Assembly (NCBI GenBank): GCA_002928955.1
Contig: PERT01000025.1
Location: 1 to 47,002, forward strand
From: Hyphomicrobium sp.
GTDB lineage: Bacteria; Pseudomonadota; Alphaproteobacteria; Rhizobiales; Hyphomicrobiaceae
Reading direction: 5' to 3'
Length of the DNA stretch: 47,002 bases
Shown here: positions 34,948 through 47,002 of the stretch, one piece after another
Numbering within the stretch: the first letter of the stretch is position 1
How the letters are laid out: every line of letters begins with the position of its first letter
Notes under the pieces: model-generated
What the model was told of the DNA's origin: nothing
What the model saw: the letters and a program-made list of their open reading frames with translations, nothing else
The model's database searches: none
Program-made: the position numbers and the translations under genes

Positions 34948-36164
34948 GCGCATTGTCGATCGAAGCGTCTGATGCCGTGAAAATACCCGACGAACCACGG
35001 GCTTCGAGGGCATCGCCGCCCCGCCTCTGGGTCGAGCGCCTGACGCTGACCGGGTTCCGAAACTATGCCTCGATCACGCTTGAAGCCGGATCGGGCCCCG
35101 TGGTTCTCGTCGGCGCCAATGGTGCAGGCAAAACCAACCTGCTCGAAGCCCTATCGATGCTCGCCCCTGGCCAGGGTCTTCGGCGTGCGCCGTTCTCCGA
35201 ACTTGCATCGAGCAAAGGCGACGGCGGATGGGCGGTCGCGGCCCGCGTGCATTCCCGTCTTGGTGTGGTCGATATCGGCACCGGCATCAAGCCGGATCAG
35301 ACGGGCACCAGCCGCATCGTCCGCATCGACGGTGTCGGGCAGTCGAGTTCCGGCATCCTCGCCGACTATGTCGAGATGGTCTGGCTCACGCCCGCAATGG
35401 ATGGACTTTTTTCCGGCCCCGCCTCTGAGCGCCGCCGCTTTCTCGACCGGCTCATCCTCTGTTTCGATCCGAGCTACCGCACCATCGCCGGCCGTTTCGA
35501 ACGCGCCATGACCAGCCGCAACCGGCTGCTGGCTGACGGCATCCGCGACAATGCGCAGCTGGAAGGCTTCGAGCTTCAAATGGCCGAAACCGGCGTCGCC
35601 ATCGCCGCCGCGCGGGTGGAGGCGGTGTCGGCGTTGTCCGCCGTCATCCACGCCCGCCGCGCGCATGAGCCAACGTCCGCCTTCCCCTGGAGCACGGTGG
35701 CGATCGACGGCGCAACCGAATCCGCCCTCGCAATGCAACCGGCCCTCGTTGTCGAGGACACCTACGCCCGCACATTGCGATTGTCGCGTGAGCGCGACCG
35801 GGCCGCTGGCCGCACCCTCGACGGCCCCCACCGGTCCGATCTCATCGTCGGCCACGGACCCAAGTCCGCCGCCGCGCGGCTGTGCTCCACCGGCGAGCAG
35901 AAAGCGCTGCTGCTCGGCCTCGTGCTCGCCCACGCCCAGATGGTCGCCGAACGTCAGGACGGCACCGCGCCGATCCTGCTGCTCGACGAGGTCACGGCCC
36001 ATCTCGACGAAGTACGGCGCGCAGCATTGTTCGCAGAAATCCTTCGGCTCGGCGCTCAGGCGTGGATGACCGGAAATGACCGTGTGGCGTTCGCCGCGCT
36101 GTCTGAGCATGCCCTCTTTCTCGAAATAGGGAACGGTTCGGCAGGCATGCCGCGCAGCACCTGA
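34944..36164 (+). CDS. recF: DNA replication/repair protein RecF
   Basis: 406 residues, ABC-type/SMC-like ATPase that helps load RecA at gaps. The segment LTLTGFRNYASITLE is followed by Walker A VLVGANGAGKTNLLEALSML (about 53-72). The late signature CSTGEQKALLLGLVLAHA and Walker B ILLLDEVTAHLDEVRR (about 345-360) are intact. The GTG start overlaps the dnaN stop by 4 nt. A ~30-residue polar extension precedes the conserved start (LWVERLTLTGF), so a later start is possible though no better ribosome site was seen. Confidence 0.93.
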   Translation: MSALSIEASDAVKIPDEPRASRASPPRLWVERLTLTGFRNYASITLEAGSGPVVLVGANGAGKTNLLEALSMLAPGQGLRRAPFSELASSKGDGGWAVAARVHSRLGVVDIGTGIKPDQTGTSRIVRIDGVGQSSSGILADYVEMVWLTPAMDGLFSGPASERRRFLDRLILCFDPSYRTIAGRFERAMTSRNRLLADGIRDNAQLEGFELQMAETGVAIAAARVEAVSALSAVIHARRAHEPTSAFPWSTVAIDGATESALAMQPALVVEDTYARTLRLSRERDRAAGRTLDGPHRSDLIVGHGPKSAAARLCSTGEQKALLLGLVLAHAQMVAERQDGTAPILLLDEVTAHLDEVRRAALFAEILRLGAQAWMTGNDRVAFAALSEHALFLEIGNGSAGMPRST

Positions 36165-36291
36165 TCGCCGCCGCCGTCATCTGACCGTAAGTCAATGAAA
36201 TATATTATGAATTTAATGTGGGCCAATGGCGCCGCAGCGTATGATTTTTGAGCGTGCCAGCATCGATCCGTGATATAAAATTCCGACATAA

Positions 36292-38763
<2,472 letters not shown>

Positions 38764-39062
38764 CGGGCTCCGATAGCCCTTTGGCATGATCGAGGGCTCG
38801 GTGGCCAGATCCGCTCCGCCAGCCTCGGCTGCGCGCCATTCAGCTGTGCGTCGAGTGCCGCCTTCGGAGGCGTGGCCGACGAAGACAGGCCGTGGACGGA
38901 AGTGCGCGATGCGGTTGTCTCCGAAATCATCGACAGTCCGCCGGCGAGCGCGTCGCGTAAAGGAGCGCCGCGCGGGCGGGATACCGATCACGTGAGCGAT
39001 TAACGATTCCACAACGCGTGTCCCATATTCTGCCATCACGTTTTTTGTCAGGTAGGACACGT

Positions 39063-39704
39063 GTGGTGACAGCAAATTGTTTTTCATCGTCGTTCAGACG
39101 CGATCCCTTTCACGTTTTCATGCTGATCTTGTTTCTCGGTGTGAGCGGTTGTGCCACCCGGCCAGAGCCAGCCGAGCAACCGATGTCGCTGAAGGATACG
39201 CCGCATGTATCGGCGCCACAGCCATCTCCTGCTCCGAAGCGGCCGGTCGCGATTGCCCAATCGGCACCGAAAGTCGTGAAAGCGGCTGTGACCCAATCAA
39301 AACATGTGGCGGCCGCCCCTGCACCGGCCAAGCCGTCACCGGCTGCGTCCGCGGTGCCGAAACCCATCGTCGAAAAGAAAGCTGCCGCGACCGGAGAGTG
39401 TCAGACAGCGTCGGCATGCGGTGAACTTGTGCAGTTCTTGGTCGATTCACCCGACCGCAGCTGGATCACGGCACCCGCAACGCCAGCGCAGTACGCGACC
39501 GGTGTCCGGTTGTTCGCCTATGAACGGCTGCGCCCTAGCCTGACGTGCAAGGAACTGGTGATCGCCGCCGATGAAATCGCCGCAATGATCATCACCTTCC
39601 AGAAACCGGTCGAGGGTGTGGCGCCGGAAACGATGACGAGAACCCGCGAACTCGGCTCACGGATCGAATCCGAACTCAAAACCGAACTCAAGGCCCGCTG
39701 CTGA
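39063..39704 (+). CDS. Putative lipoprotein of unknown function
   Basis: 213 residues from GTG 39063, which has AGGTAGGA about 8 nt upstream. A short hydrophobic stretch ends in the lipobox-like LGVSGC (VFMLILFLGVSGC), predicting lipidation and membrane anchoring. A low-complexity Ala/Pro/Lys linker spans about residues 35-110. The C-terminal ~100 residues form a small domain with two Cys pairs (ECQTASACGELV; the other pair is LTCKELV with the terminal Cys), which could form disulfides in the periplasm. Family not recognised. The linker is the kind that spans peptidoglycan. Confidence 0.65.
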   Translation: MVTANCFSSSFRRDPFHVFMLILFLGVSGCATRPEPAEQPMSLKDTPHVSAPQPSPAPKRPVAIAQSAPKVVKAAVTQSKHVAAAPAPAKPSPAASAVPKPIVEKKAAATGECQTASACGELVQFLVDSPDRSWITAPATPAQYATGVRLFAYERLRPSLTCKELVIAADEIAAMIITFQKPVEGVAPETMTRTRELGSRIESELKTELKARC

Positions 39705-40033
39705 GCCGACTGTTGTTCCGACCCCACGTCGTCGATCGGCTCGACGGACAGACCGCTTTCGCCGTCGAGTGCACCCGAGCACTCGGCCAGCGTTCGAGCC
39801 CTGACGAGGACGCCTAGCTCTTCCGCCGGAATTCGAGTCACCCGCAAAGTAGTACGCGATCGCCGATCGCGAGACCGCTCGGTCATCGGCGCGCATGGGC
39901 AACAGAGCTGAGGTGCGGCACGAACTTGTCGCGCGGCCGACACCTCAAAATCCACAGCCTTCGATCAGACCAAAACGAGCGTTCCCGAGCCCTGATATGC
40001 CAAAGGCGGCCCGTTTGGACCGCCCCCGAAACA
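39705..40033. other. Intergenic region between the lipoprotein and DUF465 genes
   Basis: 329 bp between two convergent genes. Apart from the hairpin at 40005-40024 nothing is recognisable. The open frames present lack ribosome sites and family resemblance. Confidence 0.4.
40005..40024 (-). terminator. Hairpin at the end of the minus-strand DUF465 gene
   Basis: On the minus strand GGCGGTCC pairs with GGGCCGCC (8 bp with one G-U) over AAAC, followed by TTTG. It lies 10 bp after the stop codon. The T-run is short. Confidence 0.45.
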
Positions 40034-40210
40034 TCAGTGCCGTGTTGCGCTCTGAAGTCGAGCGATCTCGTCTTTAATTTTCAGTTTTTCGCGCTTCAGG
40101 CGCCGGACTTCAGCGTCGCTGAACCCTGGCCGTGCCGTTGCCTCTTGGATTTTACGCTCGAGCAGCCGATGCTTCTCGTCGAGTTCCGCAAGATGAGCAT
40201 TGAGCGCCAT
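40034..40210 (-). CDS. DUF465 (YdcH-like) small coiled-coil protein
   Basis: 58 residues. The body HLAELDEKHRLLERKIQEATARPGFSDAEVRRLKREKLKIKDEIARLQ has the DUF465 pattern of two helices joined by a turn, with the RLKREKLKIKDEI core. Function is unknown; members are small SlyX-like cytoplasmic helical hairpins. AAGGAGG lies 6-12 nt before ATG 40210, which excludes the longer frame to 40366. Divergent from a second DUF465 gene at 40477. Confidence 0.85.
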   Translation of the reverse strand: MALNAHLAELDEKHRLLERKIQEATARPGFSDAEVRRLKREKLKIKDEIARLQSATRH

Positions 40211-40476
40211 CCTTGCCCTCCTTATCAGAGTTGCAGACCTCAAAAATCTGACAGATGCGCGCGCCGTTGTCCAATGCCCTCTGTATGGTTGTGAAGTGCT
40301 TGTTGAATTTTGAATTGACGCTCGTGCAAGACCGATTGGAAATGTCTTGCGCACCTCGCCCGGCAACCATAAATTTCGCGAGCTTGACGCCGTCCGTTAC
40401 TTGAAAGATACCCGAAACCGACAGATAGTGCCGCGCGATCGAGCCGAACTCGGGCGGGAAACGGGCCAGGAAGCGC

Positions 40477-40683
40477 ATGCAGCGGACAAACGAACGGGAG
40501 TTGCGCGAGCAACTCACCAAACTCCGCGCCGAGCATCGTGAGCTCGACGAGGAAATTGTGACCCTCGAGACTTCGGGCATCGCCGACCAATTGCAGATCA
40601 AGCGATTAAAGAAGCGCAAGCTTGGGTTGAAAGATCAGATCACGGCCGTCGAAGATCAACTCCTCCCTGATATCATTGCCTGA
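40477..40683 (+). CDS. DUF465 (YdcH-like) small coiled-coil protein
   Basis: 68 residues. KLRAEHRELDEEIVTLE followed by LQIKRLKKRKLGLKDQITAVEDQLLPDIIA is the classical DUF465 form. It is a divergent paralogue of the 58-residue protein encoded 267 bp away on the other strand. The two have only the helix-hairpin core in common, so they are probably old paralogues. CAGGAA precedes the ATG. Confidence 0.87.
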   Translation: MQRTNERELREQLTKLRAEHRELDEEIVTLETSGIADQLQIKRLKKRKLGLKDQITAVEDQLLPDIIA

Positions 40684-40908
40684 CTGCACAACGAATAGCG
40701 CACAATCTGGGAGCCTCGGTCGGTCCGGCGCGGAATCGTTGCATGCCGACATCACACGCTTTTGAGATGAATGGATTCGCCCGGCGGCCAGACTTGGTCG
40801 GTCGTCAAAAAGGCATTGCCAAACGTACTGAACTGCCGGGAGAAATTCACCGTTTCACCCAAGATATGAAGCCTATGTGCGGCTGCCATCGCCAGTCGAG
40901 TGAGCAAC

Positions 40909-41964
40909 ATGCAGAAGAAGGCAACCGGAAAGAATGTGGGTGCCATTTCGCCTGTGCTCACGTCACCTGAGGCTTGGCTGCATCCCTCGCCGAACGGCCT
41001 CTACTGTGCTCCCGGCAAGTTCCACATCGATCCGCACAGTCCGGTCGAGCGGGCGATCATCACGCATGGCCACTCCGATCACGCTCGCAGCGGCCACGGG
41101 GCGGTGCTCGCCACGCCAGAAACCATAGAGATCATGAAGGTTCGCTACGGTGCGAATGCGGCCCGACGGTTCGAGCCACAGCCCTATGGCGTGACAACCA
41201 ACATCGGCGGCGTTGCGGTCAGGCTAGTGCCCGCCGGCCATATTCTCGGCTCTGCACAAGTGATACTCGAGTGGCAGGGTCGGCGGATCGTAGTCTCGGG
41301 CGACTACAAGCGCGAGACGGACCCTACGTGCGCGCCATTCGAACTCGTTCACTGCGATGTATTCGTGACAGAGGCCACTTTCGCGCTACCCGTTTTCCGG
41401 CATGGTCCGGCCGACAGGGAAGCGCGCAAGCTGATCGCATCCTTGGGCTGCCAACCCGACCGCACGCACCTGCTCGGCGTCTACGGCCTGGGAAAAGCCC
41501 AGCGGATGATCGCGCTGCTCCGTGCCGAAGGCTACGACGCGCCGATTTATCTGCATGGCGCCCTGGTTGCGCTCTGCGAGCTTTACGAGCGGATTGGGAT
41601 CGAACTCGGCGACCTGCGGCCGGCGAGTGAAGCGAAGGGCAAGCCCCTGCCCGGAACTCTCGTGCTGGCCCCGCCGTCCGCGCTTGCCGATCGCTGGTCG
41701 CAACGGTTCGCCGATCCGGTCACCGCCTTCGCCAGTGGCTGGATGCAGGTTCGCGGCCGCGTTCGCCAGCGCGGGGTCGAACTGCCTCTCGTGGTGTCCG
41801 ACCACGCCGATTGGCCGGATCTGGTCGATACCTGCCTCGCCACAGGCGCCAGCGAGATCTGGGTCACTCATGGCCGCGACGATGCGCTCGTCCACGAGCT
41901 CGGGAAACGTGGGCAGCATGCCCGTGCGCTCGCGCTGATTGGTTTCGAAGACGAGGACGACTGA
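40909..41964 (+). CDS. Ligase-associated DNA exonuclease (metallo-beta-lactamase fold)
   Basis: 351 residues with the metallo-beta-lactamase/beta-CASP-like fold. The metal motif HGHSDHARSG (about 47-56), VSGDYKRE (about 128-135) and a late VSDHADW (about 297-303) are present. It matches the family of DNA exonucleases encoded with a particular ATP-dependent DNA ligase and thought to process DNA ends. The ligase gene follows after 3 bp. ATG 40909 and a GTG at 40900 are both possible starts, and neither has a strong ribosome site. Confidence 0.87.
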   Translation: MQKKATGKNVGAISPVLTSPEAWLHPSPNGLYCAPGKFHIDPHSPVERAIITHGHSDHARSGHGAVLATPETIEIMKVRYGANAARRFEPQPYGVTTNIGGVAVRLVPAGHILGSAQVILEWQGRRIVVSGDYKRETDPTCAPFELVHCDVFVTEATFALPVFRHGPADREARKLIASLGCQPDRTHLLGVYGLGKAQRMIALLRAEGYDAPIYLHGALVALCELYERIGIELGDLRPASEAKGKPLPGTLVLAPPSALADRWSQRFADPVTAFASGWMQVRGRVRQRGVELPLVVSDHADWPDLVDTCLATGASEIWVTHGRDDALVHELGKRGQHARALALIGFEDEDD

Positions 41965-41967
41965 TCC

Positions 41968-43551
41968 ATGCAGCGCTTCGCGGACCTCCTCGACAGTCTC
42001 GGCACGACTCAGAGCCGCAAACGGAAGATCGCACTTCTGGTCGAGTATTTCCGGACCACCGGTGATCCCGATCGCGGTTGGGCGCTCGCGGCCCTCGCCG
42101 AAGGACTACCCCTGCGCCTACCGCTGCGCCGCACACTGCGCGAGCTTATGGCCGAGCGCATCGACCCGGTGCTCTACAAGCTGTCACGAGACTATGTCGG
42201 CGATACCGCAGAGACGGTATCGCTGTTGTGGCCCGAACCGAGCCTGAACACGCCGCCGCCGAACCTCGACGAAGTGGTCGCGGGCGTGAGCGGCGTGACG
42301 TCCGCCAAGTTCCGGCCTTTGCTGTCGGGCTACCTCGATCGACTCGACGTATCGGGTCGCTTCGCGCTTTTGAAACTGCTTGGCGGCGCGCCGCGGGTCG
42401 GGGTCTCGTCGCGCCTCGCCAAGACCGCGATCGCCGAAGCCTTCGATCGCAACGTCGCCGAAATCGAGGAGGTTTGGCACGCGCTCGCCCCGCCCTATGG
42501 CAACTTGTTCGCCTGGCTGGTCGGCGCCGCGCCCCGGCCGGACACCAAGCATGTCGCCGTGTTCCGGCCACTGATGTTGTCGCATCCGATCGAGGAGAAG
42601 GACCTTGAAGCGCTCGATCCCACCGCCATCTTTGCCGAATGGAAGTGGGACGGCATCCGCGTGCAGCTGTCAGCGGCGGGCGACGATGTGCGGTTGTTCA
42701 GCCGAACTGGTGACGACATCTCGGTCGCCTTTCCCGAGATCTGCGCGGCGTTCCATGGCCACCAGGCGGTCGTCGATGGCGAGCTGCTGGTCATACGGAA
42801 GGGCCAGATCGCCCCTTTCAACGATCTCCAGCAGCGGCTGAACCGGAAGGTGGTCGGCCCCAAGCTCAAGCGCGACTACCCGGCTCACGTGCGCCTCTAC
42901 GATATGCTGATCGATGGCGACGAGGACTTGCGCAACCAGCCCCTTTCGGTCCGCCGGGCACGCCTCATTGCTTGGCATGTCCGAACCGCTCCCGACCTGT
43001 CCGACGTAAGCTCGCTCGTCGCATTTGGGGATTTCACCTCATTGGGCCGAATCTGGGCCGGAACCCGCGATGCCGGTATCGAAGGCCTCATGCTCAAGCA
43101 GAAGTCGAGCCACTACCTGGCCGGACGGCCGAAAGGGCATTGGTGGAAATGGAAGCGCGCGCCGCTGACGGTGGATTGCGTGCTGATGTACGCGCAGCGC
43201 GGGTCCGGGAAACGCTCTTCGCTCTACTCGGACTATACGTTCGGGGTCTGGCGGGTGACAGCGGATCGCACGCGTGAACTCGTTCCGGTGGGCAAGGCCT
43301 ACTCGGGCTTCACTGATGCTGAGTTGAAAGACCTCGACCGCTGGGTGCGCGCCTACACCACCGAGCGTTTCGGCCCGGTGCGCGCGGTTGCGCCGGGCCT
43401 TGTGCTCGAAGTGGCTTTCGATGCGGTTCACACGTCGGCGCGGCATAAGTCGGGCGTAGCGATGCGCTTTCCACGGGTCCATCGCATTCGCTGGGACAAG
43501 CCCGCCGACGAAGCAGACACTCTGGACACCATCGTTGCGCTTATCGCGTGA
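41968..43551 (+). CDS. ATP-dependent DNA ligase (exonuclease-associated type)
   Basis: 527 residues. The N-terminal alpha-helical DNA-binding domain (1-200) resembles archaeal/eukaryal ligase I rather than LigD. The adenylation domain has the nucleotidyl Lys in FAEWKWDGIRVQL (Lys near 229), followed by LFSRTGDDIS, VDGELL, EGLMLKQKSSHY and WWKWKR (motif V). An OB-fold domain follows. It seals nicks using ATP. In many bacteria the same operon continues with an Lhr-type helicase and the PdeM phosphoesterase; here both are absent and uvrA converges 85 bp downstream. Confidence 0.92.
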   Translation: MQRFADLLDSLGTTQSRKRKIALLVEYFRTTGDPDRGWALAALAEGLPLRLPLRRTLRELMAERIDPVLYKLSRDYVGDTAETVSLLWPEPSLNTPPPNLDEVVAGVSGVTSAKFRPLLSGYLDRLDVSGRFALLKLLGGAPRVGVSSRLAKTAIAEAFDRNVAEIEEVWHALAPPYGNLFAWLVGAAPRPDTKHVAVFRPLMLSHPIEEKDLEALDPTAIFAEWKWDGIRVQLSAAGDDVRLFSRTGDDISVAFPEICAAFHGHQAVVDGELLVIRKGQIAPFNDLQQRLNRKVVGPKLKRDYPAHVRLYDMLIDGDEDLRNQPLSVRRARLIAWHVRTAPDLSDVSSLVAFGDFTSLGRIWAGTRDAGIEGLMLKQKSSHYLAGRPKGHWWKWKRAPLTVDCVLMYAQRGSGKRSSLYSDYTFGVWRVTADRTRELVPVGKAYSGFTDAELKDLDRWVRAYTTERFGPVRAVAPGLVLEVAFDAVHTSARHKSGVAMRFPRVHRIRWDKPADEADTLDTIVALIA

Positions 43552-43636
43552 CCTCGAAACGACGATCTTCGTCGCACAGCGTGTTGAACCCGGAAGGTTC
43601 GACCCGGGCCAAGTGACCGACTGCAACAAGCACACT

Positions 43637-46774
<3,138 letters not shown>

Positions 46775-46883
46775 GGCGGTATGATCTAATCGAGGTGCGG
46801 GCGAACGGCAATGCGGCGGGTGCAGCCGGGCGTCGGCCGAACGTGCCGACTTCGCTGCGAGCCAATTGCCCAAATCTCTCCGC

Positions 46884-46961
46884 TAGTGTGGCGTCGCGCC
46901 TTAATTGACGGGTGGGTGGGGCATCGTGCGCGTCAATTAAGGCGCGATGAACGCCCCACTA
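46884..46961 (-). repeat. Two-step palindromic element, copy 4
   Basis: Outer stem TAGTGTGGCG (46884-46893) pairs with CGCCCCACTA (46952-46961, one mismatch). A perfect 17-bp inner stem, 46894-46910 with 46931-46947 (core CCTTAATTGACG), surrounds a 20-nt loop. The bulge TGAA is on the 3' side. Its stem sequences differ almost completely from copies 1-3 while the geometry is the same. It lies upstream of uvrA, 110 bp from the preferred start. Confidence 0.85.
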
Positions 46962-46975
46962 ACCCAATGATATAG

Positions 46976-47002
46976 CTAGTGGCCTTCATGTCGGGCCTAA
47001 AT
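46976..47002 (+). repeat. Two-step palindromic element, copy 5 (cut by window end)
   Basis: CTAGTGGCC-TTCA-TGTCGGGCCTAAAT reads like the left arm of copy 4 in reverse (TAGTGGGGCG-TTCA-TCGCGCCTTAAT), 14 bp beyond copy 4 and in the opposite orientation. The right arm should continue past the window end. Confidence 0.55.

Noticed and set aside
46775..46873. N-terminal extension of the uvrA frame
   Set aside because: The extra 33 residues are not found in the family pattern, and better starts exist at 46774 and 46729.

Overview
The window looks like chromosomal DNA of a high-GC alphaproteobacterium, most likely order Hyphomicrobiales (Rhizobiales); a Hyphomicrobium- or Rhodoplanes-like organism is my best guess from gene content. 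The reasons are the order rpsT - (rhodanese) - dnaA - dnaN - recF - gyrB, a fused coaBC next to dut, a phasin, an exact TTAA-N7-TTAA CtrA-type site, an Irr/ICE-like palindrome in front of an iron transporter gene, and GC-rich palindromic repeats. No tRNA, rRNA, CRISPR array, insertion sequence or prophage gene was recognised. Almost every gene reads as intact core or near-core metabolism.

Layout. 1-6.7 kb (minus strand): moeB, a secreted ARPP-1 protein, a PL5-type alginate lyase-like protein, cysK, dut and coaBC. 6.9-8.2 kb (plus): an exported TPR protein and a PCuAC copper chaperone, then a 660-bp gap with a candidate small RNA. 8.9-13.6 kb: a DnaQ-exonuclease/CBS/DUF294-nucleotidyltransferase fusion facing a DUF4212 + ActP-like sodium:solute symporter pair. 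13.8-15.1 kb: three small membrane proteins. 15.2-19.8 kb: glpD, a CtrA-box-preceded M15 peptidase-like protein, and an AsmA protein. 20.3-25.1 kb: an aspartoacylase-like enzyme, then an iron(III) ABC uptake group (binding protein, Cys-rich 172-aa protein, fused permease, no ATPase) with an ICE-like operator. 25.1-30.1 kb: an orphan soluble histidine kinase, a phasin, and a carbamoyltransferase / DUF5989 / SxtJ trio. 30.4-38.8 kb: rpsT, a 700-bp gap with DnaA-box-like and CtrA-like sites, a rhodanese, and dnaA, dnaN, recF, gyrB. 39-40.7 kb: a lipoprotein and two divergent DUF465 proteins. 40.9-46.8 kb: a DNA repair block of ligase-associated exonuclease + ATP-dependent DNA ligase, convergent with uvrA.

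The most unusual structures are not genes. Five copies (one cut by the window end) of a two-step palindrome share an architecture of a ~10-bp outer stem, a 3-4-nt one-sided bulge, a 15-17-bp inner stem and a ~20-nt loop. The stem sequences differ between copies while pairing is kept. Two pairs stand in opposite orientation 12-14 bp apart, like BIMEs or REPINs. Separately, uvrA carries an in-frame insertion of a different GC-rich palindromic repeat that adds about 40 residues to the protein.
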